From Pomphorhynchus laevis (Eukaryota; Acanthocephala; Palaeacanthocephala; Echinorhynchida; Pomphorhynchidae), in the NCBI GenBank assembly GCA_012934845.2, contig WNNJ02002298.1, positions 1-64,000 of the forward strand: a stretch of 64,000 nucleotides of DNA. Reading direction: 5' to 3'. The notes under the pieces are model-generated. The model was not told where the DNA came from. It saw only the letters and a list, made by a program, of their open reading frames with translations, and made no database searches. A program made the translations under genes and the position numbers. Shown piece after piece: positions 1-9,645 of this stretch (the stretch's first letter is position 1; each line of letters opens with the position of its first letter).

Positions 1-3000
1 TTAATAATAATATTATATTTGACCTAAAAAAAATTTTGGTTTCTTATAAACATACAAACAAAAAATTTAAACAGCTTAAACACACAATTAATATACACAT
101 ATTACAAGTTATTGACAATTACAAACAAACCGGCAAAAAAAACATCTAAATACAAAGCAAATAACAATCCTCAATTAATGCCAAAGGGCAAACCTGCGAC
201 TGAGCTGAAATGCTGTTCATGCAATGGCCCAAACGCGAAATGCAAAGGCTGTCAGTGTGCTAAGAAGAAAATATTTTGCTTAAACTGTTCCGCAGTAAAT
301 TGTACAAATCATCATGTTGATTCCAGTCCAACTGATATAACTAATGTGTCTATGTCAACCATGAAACAAACTAATTCAAACCTATCAATGTCATATTATA
401 GAGGTTGTCATGTTGCTCATCCACTAATTATCGATTGCACATACGATACATCAGGAGACTCTGAAAATTTATCCGTGATCGACATCTTTACGAGAGTTGT
501 ACATTGGCAACCTAACTTATTCAGACTTCCGAAATGTATAGAATCCAAAAAATTTATATCAGAGCTTGCACGTATATACAGGGATTCGTTAACTAATTCG
601 GAAGATTTTCATAAGTACATAATCTTTAGTCATCTAATTCTACAAAGGAACGTACGTAATACTATTAAATCATTAAAAGCAACTTTATCACGACGACTAG
701 ATCTGTGGTTCAAGAATGAATTTGGTAAATTATATGCGGAAGCCTTGGCGCTGCAAAGTATGAAAACATTGAAAGTGAAATCACCAAAAACAAACGACTG
801 GCGCAAAAGCTTCATCTCACTAGTAGAGAGCTCTAGATTGAGCACAGCAATACATCTTTTAGATCCTGAGTCTAAAGTTGGAGTTCCCTTGCTACCTGAT
901 GATTTGGTTGGTTCTAGATCCGTACGAGAATTATTACTTGACAAACACCCTGCGCAGGCTCCATTGAATCCAGATGCTATTAACTGGAAGGTCCAAATTA
1001 CTGCTCCAAGTTTCCATTCAGTGATATTCGATTCTATTAACAGTGAATTAATTATACACATGGCCAAACGGGTGAAAGGTGGTGCAGGTCCTTCTGGCTT
1101 AGATGCGTTAGCTTGGATGAATATGCTAACAAAATTTGGTAACGAATCAATACAATTGGCTGAAGCTCTCTCAATATTTGCACGGTCTCTAGCAACTGAA
1201 CACTTGCCTAATGATGTTACAAAAGTACTGACTACTAATAGATTAATTGCCTTAACGAAAGAATCAGGTATAAGGCCTATAGGCATTGGAGACGTTAGTA
1301 GAAGAATAATGTCAAAGGCTATTCTCTCTCTCCTTTCAGACGACATACAACAAGTTTGTGGACGATTACAAATGTGTGCTGGTCAGCGAGCCGGAGTTGA
1401 GTGTGTCACCCACGCAGTTCGTGATTGCTTGTTCAGAAATCCTGACGCAGTTCTTTTGACGATCGACGCAGATAATGCATTTAATAGAATTAACAGATCA
1501 GCAGCTCTTATTAACATTTCTCGCATATGTCCATCGATGTCTACAGTATTGCACAACCTCTATGATAGTCCATCCCAATTATCGATTGGAAATGAATTTA
1601 TAACATCTTACGAAGGCTTCACACAGGGCGATGTACTATCAATGTCTGCTTACGCAGTAGCGACCATACCGCTATTGAAGGTCATCGAAGACAAATTCCC
1701 TCGTATCAATCAATTCTGGTACGCGGATGATGGTAATTTAGTCGGTGAAACTAATCAAATCTACAACTCATTCAAATTTCTATGCGAACACGGACCTGCT
1801 TTTGGATTCAATATAAATAAAGAAAAGTGTGTGCTGCTAACTACACCTGATAAAGCCACTGATATGTACAAACTGTTTAAAGACACAGGAATAAAAATCG
1901 CCGTCGATGGAACCATAGTATTGGGTGCTCCGATCGGGGATGATAATTATATTCACAAAACGATAAGCTCCAAAATTTCTAAATACTGCTTACTTGTTGA
2001 TCGTTTAGCTGACGTCGGTGTTATTGATTTACAGGTAAGCTATGCTAGTATGACCAGAGCTTTGCAGCATAAATATATACACATGCAACGAACGACGAAT
2101 TGCTTAAATGGCTGGTTCGATGAATTAAATGATACTATTCGGCGTCGCTTTGACGAACTTTTTAATTTGAACTCAACGAACGACAATTCCATGTGGCCAT
2201 TATTTTCGCTCCCATTAAGACATGGTGGTCTAGGCATAGTTGACCCACGAGTCACAGCACAAGTAGAGTTCGAAAACTCTGAGAAGCTATGTCTTCCTTA
2301 TTTAGGCGGCTTGTATGGGGTTGAGTTAAAGGCGGAGCAAGATAAGTATATTTCCCAGATACGCACATCAAAAAACGAGATGCACAAATCGCTACTTATG
2401 GATAAGCTATCTGATTTAGATAAAACTACTATATGCATATTGGAGCACCTACAAGTCAAGGGTGCTTCCTCATGGCTATCCACGTATCCTACAAATGACC
2501 GTTGTACTCGTCTTAATAATATGGAATTTCGGGATGCAATTGGAGCTCGGTACAATAGACTGTCTTGCGATGTTCCCTTACATTGCCCATGCGGTGAACG
2601 AACATCACTGGCACACTCACTAACTTGTCCAACTGGAGGTCATCCTTCGATTAGACACGATTTGATTCGTGATATATTATCCAATACCATGACCGAAATT
2701 TGCGATAATGTCCAGACAGAACCAGCTTTGAAATCAGTACATCATAGTATCGTGTTCGAGCGCACAAGCACTTCTAGAGATCATGAAGCACGTTTAGACA
2801 TTGCTTGCTATGGATTTTACGGAGGTCGTTCTGAGCGAACTTTATTCGACACATGCGTATTCAACGCATTCGCGCCGTCCAACCTCTCGAAGTCAACAAC
2901 GTCCGCCTTTGAATTCCACGAAAAGCGAAAAATCGCAAAGTATCAAGAGAGAGTCATACTAATAGAGAGGGCAAACTTTGCGCCATTGGTGTTTTCTTGT

Positions 3001-3360
3001 TTTGGTGGTGAAAGTAAATCGTCGGTCACGATAATTCAGCGCATTGCTCGTAAATTGGCAATTAGAAAAAGACACACATATGCAGAGGAATTGACACGTC
3101 TTCGGTCAACGATTGGCATACAACTGGCTCGCTCAATTTCTTTATGCGTTCGGGGTGCCCGTTCTGCTCGCAATCGCCCTGCGCGCTAAATGAAAAAACG
3201 TACAATATTCTTTTAAATTATTTGACGCATCACGTTTTTTTGTGTTTGTTTGTACATTTTGGAGTTCTTATAAAAAAATTATTCTCTCTTAAAAAAAAAA
3301 AAAATAATATTATTAATAATATTATTTTATTATTGAAATAATATTTTAATAATAAAAATA
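1..3360 (+). mobile_element. Family D: LINE with restriction-like endonuclease, copy 1
   Basis: A single-ORF non-LTR retrotransposon. A short leader (about 1-177) precedes one long reading frame. The 3' side (3190-3360) is AT-rich, with oligo-A and a TAA-type microsatellite. The left border may lie outside the window, so the true 5' end is unknown. Both ends are rich in AATAATATTATT-like sequence, which could be the target microsatellite or part of the element. Antisense relatives lie at 4775-5120 and 15838-16720, so the family is repetitive here. The long undamaged ORF suggests a fairly recent insertion. Confidence 0.8.
178..3189 (+). CDS. Reverse transcriptase with Cys-rich N-terminus and C-terminal PD-(D/E)XK-like endonuclease
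   Basis: The likely role is target-primed reverse transcription of its own RNA. I chose the first in-frame ATG (178, about 1003 aa); the frame is also open upstream from at least position 61 but has no ATG there. The N-terminus has about nine cysteines within some 30 residues (CCSCNG, CKGCQCAKKK, CLNCSAVNC), probably metal-binding. The RT core follows: KGGAGPSGLDALAW near 1076, motif A VLLTIDADNAFNRIN near 1450, motif B EGFTQGDVLS near 1612, motif C FWYADDGNLVG near 1713. After the RT comes a Cys/His knuckle (CPCGERTSLAHSLTC, near 2585). It is followed by a region with RLDIACYGF, LFDTCVFNAF and KRKIAKY, which fits the restriction-like endonuclease of R2/NeSL/Hero-type LINEs. There is no apurinic-type endonuclease. 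No internal stop is seen. The exact clade is uncertain. Confidence 0.8.
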   Translation: MPKGKPATELKCCSCNGPNAKCKGCQCAKKKIFCLNCSAVNCTNHHVDSSPTDITNVSMSTMKQTNSNLSMSYYRGCHVAHPLIIDCTYDTSGDSENLSVIDIFTRVVHWQPNLFRLPKCIESKKFISELARIYRDSLTNSEDFHKYIIFSHLILQRNVRNTIKSLKATLSRRLDLWFKNEFGKLYAEALALQSMKTLKVKSPKTNDWRKSFISLVESSRLSTAIHLLDPESKVGVPLLPDDLVGSRSVRELLLDKHPAQAPLNPDAINWKVQITAPSFHSVIFDSINSELIIHMAKRVKGGAGPSGLDALAWMNMLTKFGNESIQLAEALSIFARSLATEHLPNDVTKVLTTNRLIALTKESGIRPIGIGDVSRRIMSKAILSLLSDDIQQVCGRLQMCAGQRAGVECVTHAVRDCLFRNPDAVLLTIDADNAFNRINRSAALINISRICPSMSTVLHNLYDSPSQLSIGNEFITSYEGFTQGDVLSMSAYAVATIPLLKVIEDKFPRINQFWYADDGNLVGETNQIYNSFKFLCEHGPAFGFNINKEKCVLLTTPDKATDMYKLFKDTGIKIAVDGTIVLGAPIGDDNYIHKTISSKISKYCLLVDRLADVGVIDLQVSYASMTRALQHKYIHMQRTTNCLNGWFDELNDTIRRRFDELFNLNSTNDNSMWPLFSLPLRHGGLGIVDPRVTAQVEFENSEKLCLPYLGGLYGVELKAEQDKYISQIRTSKNEMHKSLLMDKLSDLDKTTICILEHLQVKGASSWLSTYPTNDRCTRLNNMEFRDAIGARYNRLSCDVPLHCPCGERTSLAHSLTCPTGGHPSIRHDLIRDILSNTMTEICDNVQTEPALKSVHHSIVFERTSTSRDHEARLDIACYGFYGGRSERTLFDTCVFNAFAPSNLSKSTTSAFEFHEKRKIAKYQERVILIERANFAPLVFSCFGGESKSSVTIIQRIARKLAIRKRHTYAEELTRLRSTIGIQLARSISLCVRGARSARNRPAR

Positions 3361-3793
3361 TTATTTTTATTATTTATAAAGGAGGGGATTGCTAATTTTG
3401 GTACAGTCTGATTGCGAGTACCGTTAATCTGCTGACTTGCTAAGCATTTTTTCGTTTCTGTCTTCTTTGTTCTTGCCATCGATTGTTGTGTCAACTCGCT
3501 TCGCTCGTTGTAATCGAATAATTGTGTGTTTAAGCTTGTGTGTTCGTTGGGATTGCTTGTAAGTAGTTGCGTATTGTAAGTAGTAGTTGTATAGTCGATG
3601 TGAATTAATATTATTATTAATCTCCTGATCCTTGTTTTGAAAGTTGGAGTGAATTGTATGTTATTTTATTGTAAGTAGTTTATTAAGCAGCCAAGAAAAA
3701 ATGTAATTATCTCAAATGTAAGATTTATAATAACCAAGACTTATGTTTTGGTTATTATGTTTTCAAACTTTTTTTAGCTTAAAAAAAGCTAAA
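3361..3793. other. Unassigned AT-rich stretch
   Basis: No coding signal is recognised. It holds a GCTTCGCTCG-type motif also seen near LINE 5' ends here, and about four copies of TTGTAAGTAGT (also at about 16846, beside a D fragment). That makes a decayed LINE 5' UTR plausible but unproven. It ends at a hairpin (TTTTAGCT / AGCTAAAA) that abuts the segmental duplication. Confidence 0.4.
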
Positions 3794-4774
3794 ATTGGGT
3801 CCATTGTTATTTAGTGTCTACATCAACGATATCCCGGAATTTATTGATTCTCGGATGCTTTTATATGCAGACGATTTGAAAATCTGGCGGGCAATTCGTT
3901 CACCCAATGATATAGTTAAACTGCAACGGGATATCAATGAAGTCGAAAATTGGGCTCTGCTCAATAGGTTGATTGTAAATATATCAAAATGCAAACATTT
4001 ACGTGTTCGTGGCGGAAATGCTCAATCTTTAGTTAATTATAGCTTTCAAAGCAGTGATATAGAACGAGTGAGCAAATATAATGACTTGGGAGTGTTGATA
4101 AACAGTGATTTGAGTACCGTCACACATACTGAACATGCTTGTTCAAATGCGTTGGGGATAATCAGTCAACTTCGACGCACTTTCATTGCACTCAATCAAT
4201 TTGCCCTACGTCCGCTAATCTTTGCTCATGTGTTGAGCCGTCTTCTATATGCTGCGCCGTGTGTGTATCCCCAAAATTCAAAAGAACATATTATTTCAGA
4301 GAGGGTACTTCATAGAGCTATCAAGCTAGCACCGCAACTGAAATTTTTGTCGTACCCTGATCGATTAAAAGCACTTAGACTTGAGACTGTCACGTGGACC
4401 CGCCGGTACATCGATATGAGTATGGTCTGGCAAATTCTTAATGATTTGGATCATCCACTTCGAGATTGTCTTCATTTGCGCTCATCCAATATCCTCCGAG
4501 GCCATGGTTTAACCCTGCGACGTGAAAGGATAAGAAAATCACGAGCTGTCCAATTTGATCGGCGAGTTGTATCTCTGTGGAATAGGCTTGGAGAGTCAAC
4601 AGTGTGCAGTAGCAATATCAACGAATTCAAAAAGAAATTACGGATGGAGGATGCCATGGGGAAAGCTGCTTTTTCGTATTTGTGATACTTTTATTATATT
4701 TTCTTTTTTTCTGCAGTGAACCAGCCAATTAAGCCATGCTTTTATGTGCTGTTGAAACATTAATAATAATAATT
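3794..4774 (+). mobile_element. Family A LINE, 3' part only (duplicated piece)
   Basis: The frame to the stop at 4685 encodes the RT from just after motif B (GPLLFSVYIND) through motif C (LLYADDLKIW) and the thumb to the ORF2 C-terminus. It is identical to the last 296 residues of the copy ending at 15748. A short 3' UTR follows and ends in TAATAATAATAATT at about 4760-4774, the tail type of this family. The 5' edge is the duplication breakpoint, not a usual 5' truncation. It lacks motifs A and B and cannot be active. Confidence 0.85.
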
Positions 4775-5120
4775 AATGGTGTTAAATGTGTTAAAAGCGT
4801 CGACTGCTAGCAGGCATTGATCACTGTCCATAAAATAGGTTTCTTGCAATGATCGCACAGCAAGATTATACTCAATAAAGTGCCGCAGATAATTAGTCTC
4901 GATACTTCACAAATTCCTATCGGTCTAATTCCACCTGTTTTTTCCGAATTGCGACGATTCTACACCCTGTAAACGCGTCTAGTAAGCCCATGGGTAAATT
5001 TTTACTCGCAATACTGATGGCTAGGTCAGAGAGGGAACGTGCCAAATTTCGAGAGTCTGCTACAAAACATGTAAGGAATCTTCGCCAGGATTGTGCATCG
5101 ACCCCAAAGGTCCTGCACTT
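4775..5120 (-). mobile_element. Family D fragment, antisense, decayed
   Basis: Read on the minus strand in shifting frames, this matches the D1 protein. SAGPLGSMHNP aligns with GGAGPSGLDALAW, the segment with ASKNLPMGLLDAF aligns with ARSLATEHLPNDV, and LLAVDAFNTFNTI aligns with motif A LLTIDADNAFNRI. Several frameshifts and stops are present. The fragment stops where the A tail begins, as in the duplicate at 15838. Confidence 0.7.
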
Positions 5121-7578
5121 TCTTCCTTATTGGGGATTTTAATCTTCCTCAAGTTAACTGGATTAGTAACAACCGGTATTACTATAATGTCGAAAACTGC
5201 GAGCTTGCTGAATTCTTGCTGGCAGAGCTTCTCCTGATCCAACATATTAATCAGCCAACATGTATATCGTCTCAACCAGAGACAATATTAGATCTTGGGT
5301 TTACCAAGCGCATTGAAGATGTAATCAGAGTTGATTTCGAGTCTCCTTTAGGAACCAGTGACCATTGTGTGATTTCAGTACAGATTGCTCACACTTTACA
5401 ACGACGATCTAAGTGCAGTGGCATCGGAAAGCGTAATTGGAATCGAGTAAATGTGGAAGATCTCCAACTCTATAGTCATCAGCTGAACTTCGGATCTGCT
5501 GATCTTCCAATTGATGATCATTTATCGTTAGTGACCAGTAACCTCATAACCATTTCGGATACGTTTGCACCAATAAGAAATAGGGCTTACAAGACGACAA
5601 CGCCATTGTGGTTCGACAATGAGTTGGAGACTACGATAAAGGAAAGAAATCGATTATGGCGAATCTCTCAACGTAACACTGTTACGCACCGTGAGTACAA
5701 AACTCTTCGCAATCTATGCAACCAACTAAAACGCTCAAAAAGAAAAACATTTGAAGAGGGTATTGCTTCTGACATTAACAGGTCACCTAAACGTTTTTGG
5801 GCATACGTTAGACATCGTCGAATCCTACCTTCTACGATTAATTGTGTACGTTTAGAAAGTGGTGATGTAGTTGACAAGGAGGCTATTGTGGAAGCTCTTG
5901 CAAGCAGTTTTGTAGTATCTCCATCCTCGCAATCGAATATTGACCAGATACAGTACCCGCCCAACTTACAATCTAACTTACCAATATCTCCTATTAATGT
6001 CATTGAAGTTCAGTCTGAACTCCATAAATTAAATAGTTTTGGCTCTGCAGGACCAGATGGTGTATCCCCTTTTCTTTTGCGTACTCTGTCGCACATTATT
6101 GCTCCAAGCCTTACGTCTCTATTTCATCGAAGCTTACAGTATTCGTGGATTCCTGATGATTGGAAAAGGGCAATTGTTGTACCTATTCCAAAGAAACAGT
6201 TGGCACTAACTTGTTCAGATTTTAGACCAATTAGTCTTACCAGTGTTATTTCTAAAATTATGGAGAGACTCATTGCGAAGAGAATACGTGAACATCTAAA
6301 TTTATATCAAATTCTTGATGATTCTCAGCACGGCTTCCGACCTGGTCGCTCGTGCCTAACTAATCTGTTGAATGCTCGCGAACATTGGGTAGCTGCTCTT
6401 AGTTCGGGTCTTACAGTTGATATAATATTTCTTGATTTCTCTAAGGCCTTTGATAGAGTTCCACATGCTGGTTTAGATTCACTACTACGTCATTACGGTG
6501 TACCTACGACAATTTGCAACTGGATTAAGACATTTCTCGAGGATCGATCATTCGTTGTGCGTTTAGATGAAGTTTTGTCAACAGCTCGACGTGTTCATTC
6601 GGGTGTTCCTCAGGGCACGGTCCTAGGTCCACTTCTCTTTATCATCTTTTTGAATGACCTACTCCTAAGGTTAAAGTGTCCTCACCTGGCATTTGCTGAC
6701 GATGTTAAAATATGGGCAACAACCCAAAACGAGGCGGATTGTGAATTTTTACAATGTGACCTTAACCGTATCGGGACTTGGTGTAATAGCACTGGCTTGA
6801 TACTCAACGCGACAAAATGTGTATGGATCAGATTGGGTAGAGATAAAACTCATTTCGATTACAAAATAAATGGACACTCAATCAAGCGAGTCTCAGAACA
6901 TCCCGACCTGGGAGTGATAATTCACGAATCGCTAAAGACAAGAGCAAATAGTGATCACGCGCGGTTAAAAGCGATACGTGCCTTATACTGCATAAAAATG
7001 ACTTTTGCAAAATTATCGCCGCAAATCTTCGCCAAACTTTATTGTGCCCTAGTAAGACCACATCTTGAGTATTGTGTACAGGCAACCTTTCCAACGACCA
7101 GGAGTGAGTTGAATAACTTGGAAAGTGTAATGAGACGAGCTTCTCGGATGTGTTGTCAAGGAAGCTTTATTTCAAGATTAAGATGTTTGAACGTTTTATC
7201 AGTGAGGTATCGGTATCTTTTTCTTGATCTGATTACACTTTGGAAAATTGTACATTCAGCTGATGGCTTTCCTTTGGGTGTAGTTAGATTTCGAGATAAT
7301 TCGAGATTGCGAGGCCATTGTAAGATGCTTTTTAAAAAATTACCGGGTAAGCTGCGAAAATTTTACAGACTGTCTGAACGGGCAGTAGATGTTTGGAATA
7401 GTTTGCCTGAACCTATCGCTGCCATCACCAATTTCCTCGCTTTCAAAAACAGGGTTCGACGTTGGATATACGTCCAGGCTGATTTGTCACCTTTTCTAAC
7501 CTACCCATTTGGTTGATCTTTTTTCTGTATTGTGTGATCGGCTTAAAGCCTTATGGCTAAGTCTGAACTTGATAATAA
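5121..7578 (+). mobile_element. Family A LINE, second subfamily, 5'-truncated
   Basis: The element starts inside the endonuclease domain at the duplication edge. It runs through a full RT and ends in GATAATAATAATT at about 7565-7578. Its 62-bp 3' UTR resembles that of the A copies ending at 4774 and 15837 (pyrimidine run, AGCC/AAGCC words, then TAA repeats), which supports one clade. Its protein is clearly diverged from theirs. Confidence 0.85.
5123..7516 (+). CDS. LINE ORF2 (endonuclease C-terminal part plus full reverse transcriptase), partial
   Basis: The ORF2 protein nicks target DNA and reverse-transcribes the element RNA. About 797 residues are open with no break. The first residues give FLIGDFNLPQVNW, the core GDFN motif of apurinic-like endonucleases, so the N-terminal third of that domain is missing. 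GTSDHCVISV is the SDH motif near its end. The RT has GSAGPDGVSPFLL, motif A IIFLDFSKAFDRVPH, motif B HSGVPQGTVLGPLLF and motif C HLAFADDVKIW, followed by a thumb region. There is no RNase H. The frame is also open a little upstream (to 5093), but those codons belong to the duplicated block. The intact frame implies a young insertion. Confidence 0.85.
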   Translation, partial: FLIGDFNLPQVNWISNNRYYYNVENCELAEFLLAELLLIQHINQPTCISSQPETILDLGFTKRIEDVIRVDFESPLGTSDHCVISVQIAHTLQRRSKCSGIGKRNWNRVNVEDLQLYSHQLNFGSADLPIDDHLSLVTSNLITISDTFAPIRNRAYKTTTPLWFDNELETTIKERNRLWRISQRNTVTHREYKTLRNLCNQLKRSKRKTFEEGIASDINRSPKRFWAYVRHRRILPSTINCVRLESGDVVDKEAIVEALASSFVVSPSSQSNIDQIQYPPNLQSNLPISPINVIEVQSELHKLNSFGSAGPDGVSPFLLRTLSHIIAPSLTSLFHRSLQYSWIPDDWKRAIVVPIPKKQLALTCSDFRPISLTSVISKIMERLIAKRIREHLNLYQILDDSQHGFRPGRSCLTNLLNAREHWVAALSSGLTVDIIFLDFSKAFDRVPHAGLDSLLRHYGVPTTICNWIKTFLEDRSFVVRLDEVLSTARRVHSGVPQGTVLGPLLFIIFLNDLLLRLKCPHLAFADDVKIWATTQNEADCEFLQCDLNRIGTWCNSTGLILNATKCVWIRLGRDKTHFDYKINGHSIKRVSEHPDLGVIIHESLKTRANSDHARLKAIRALYCIKMTFAKLSPQIFAKLYCALVRPHLEYCVQATFPTTRSELNNLESVMRRASRMCCQGSFISRLRCLNVLSVRYRYLFLDLITLWKIVHSADGFPLGVVRFRDNSRLRGHCKMLFKKLPGKLRKFYRLSERAVDVWNSLPEPIAAITNFLAFKNRVRRWIYVQADLSPFLTYPFG

Positions 7579-7689
7579 TAATTATGCGAAATGAGTACTC
7601 TCCAATTCATTTGCATCGACTCTCTTCGCTTCTATTCATACGCTCGACTTTACTTACAACTTTACTCCAATGATTTCCTTCGTACAGCA

Positions 7690-9060
7690 CCCACTAGTTT
7701 CATGCTCACCAAGACATCATCAAATAGTCAGCCCTGACTGTAGGTAACGCTCCACAGAAGCTAAAATTTACTAACTCAGCGGGGACAGACGGAACATCGT
7801 CTATTTTTCTAAAGAACGTCGCATCAATGATCTGCTGTCCTTTTACCAGTATCTTCAATAAATGTTTGGAATCTGGCGTCATCCCCAACGATTGACGAAG
7901 TGTAATTGTAGTCCTAATCTATAAAAAGGGAGACGTATCTAAAGTCGAAAATTATCGCCCGATTAGCTTAACGTGAATCTGCAGTAAGATCATGGAACGT
8001 ATCGTTATCTCTAGTATGGAACGTCATGTCATAAGCGCAAATATCATGACCACTGCATAACATGAATTTCGAGCATGTCACTTCACCACAACCAATCTGT
8101 TATTAGCCGTGAAATATGGTTTTCTTTGAAATTTGAGGGTGTGGATATCGACATTATTTTTTTCGACCTCACAAAAGCGTTCGATACCGTACCTCACGAT
8201 AATCTTATCCGAACTCTTCGGCGTAACTCGTTCGATTCATGGTTAATAGACGTATGGAGAGACGTTCATTATGAACGTCTGATATCAATATGATCCACTC
8301 CTGGGCACATACTAATGTGCGCAGATTGAACGTAGCTAAATGTGCTCATATGCATATTGGCCGACGTTTCCCGGATACTCAATACAATATTGGAAGAGTG
8401 ATGATCCAGAAAGTCGCAAAGTTCACTGACTTGGGTGTGGTGATAACATCTGACCTGAACACCACCTCTCACAACGTAAATGTTGCATCCTGAGCAAGCC
8501 GTCAGCTTGACATGCTACTGCGTGTCTTCCAAAGCGCTTCCGGACCTTGTTTCGTTAGGCTATTCAACAGATACATCCGGCCTATTTTGACATATGCATC
8601 TTCTGCAGCAAACGTGTGCGTGGGCTATTTGCTGTACCCTATGCAAAGCGTATGCGTAAATTGGGAATACAGACAATCGAGTACAGCCGTGTGGAGAGCG
8701 ACTTGACGATGGTTTACAACATATTTTTGTTCAGTGGTCATCCATGCACCGATTTTCTATTTGTGCGCACCCGACTTAATCTGTAGAACATGGACGTTGC
8801 TTGTCGCAGAAATACACATTTTTCATCCCTGCGCAGTGTTTAGCAGCCGCATAGTTTACATGTTGAACAGCCTCTTAATAGAAATTGTTGTCCACTAATC
8901 GGAGGAATTTAAAGGGTATCTTTAAAATAAGTTGAAGGACAATATAAACTGGCTCTCAATTTTTCTTTGACTGTCTGTTTGTTTTTACTTTTTATCTTCC
9001 TTTTTTTACATTTGGGATTTCCCTTTATGAGCCTGAGTACTCTTTTGGTGGTCTATAGTA
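7690..9060 (+). mobile_element. Family A-like LINE, decayed RT region
   Basis: Broken frames read in order as an RT: a start like NSAGTDGTSS, then YKKGDVSKVENYRPISLT, motif A IIFFDLTKAFDTVPHDN near 8155, a post-YADD segment KFTDLGVVITSDLNT near 8420, a thumb segment RYIRPILTYASSA near 8570, and a C-terminal piece LKDNINWLSIF near 8935. Motifs B and C are missing, apparently deleted around 8270-8300. Several stops and frameshifts are present, so this is an old copy. No clear tail was found. Confidence 0.7.
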
Positions 9061-9523
9061 GGAAAAATAATATCAACAGTGAACAGACTGAACAGCAATT
9101 TGCAGTTTTGTCTTGTACAAAGCTGCAAATTACCTAAATTGATTTAAGTTAAAACATTTCATCAAAATGTTTTATTTTTTTCATTACTATGGTAAAAATC
9201 TAAATTGAACATATCTCAAATAAAACATTACACTTCTCTTCACCTGATAGTATATTTGAACTAAAATTTAGATAGTAGGCTTTAACTTTGGTATGTATTG
9301 GAATAATAATACTCGATTCCGCTGATTCAAATAATAAAAAAATCGTTTTGTCGGTAATTGAAAAATTTGAGAAAAAAGTTTTTATCTCAAAAATTAATTT
9401 TTATCATAAGATTTTTTATAACTTTATTACTTGATATACTTTTTAAATGTTCTGAACAATTGTCTCTCGATGAGGTATTTAATGTTGCAGGTTGTAATAT
9501 GCATTACAATTTTTTTAATTTTT
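9061..9523. other. AT-rich non-coding stretch
   Basis: No protein or RNA signal is recognised. It holds A/T runs and short inverted words such as AAAACATTTCATCAAAATGTTTT. It separates the decayed A element from the B element. Confidence 0.4.
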
Positions 9524-9620
9524 ACATTTGATGCTTCCTTTATGAAGCATCAAATGCATCATTACATTTGATGCTTCCTTTATGAAGCATCAAATGCATC
9601 ATTACATTTGATGCTTCCTT
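9524..9620. repeat. 40-bp palindromic tandem repeat, about 2.4 copies
   Basis: Units start at 9524, 9564 and 9604. Each contains TTTGATGCTTC followed a few bases later by its reverse complement GAAGCATCAAA, so each unit can fold into a hairpin. The array ends about 25 bp before the B ORF1 start and may be part of that element's 5' region. Confidence 0.85.
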
Positions 9621-9645
9621 CATTTATGATAAATCTACCGAGACA

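Larger units (their letters stand above)
3794..5120 (+). repeat. Segmental duplication, copy 1 (partner 14857-16183)
   Basis: This 1,327-bp block matches 14857-16183 base for base except for three transitions that I can see (near 4733, 5022 and 5085), about 99.8% identity. It contains two unrelated parts in the same junction: the 3' part of an A LINE and an antisense D fragment. It therefore arose by copying DNA, not by retrotransposition of either element. Confidence 0.9.

Noticed and set aside
630-1346. A 238-codon open frame on the minus strand opposite the D ORF
   Set aside because: It is the antisense shadow of the RT coding region. It has no recognised motif, and the plus frame carries all RT motifs.
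1-3360. Terminal inverted repeats making the D element a DNA transposon or DIRS-like element
   Set aside because: The matching ends are simple TAA/ATT microsatellite. The protein is an RT with a LINE-type endonuclease and shows no tyrosine recombinase or transposase motif.
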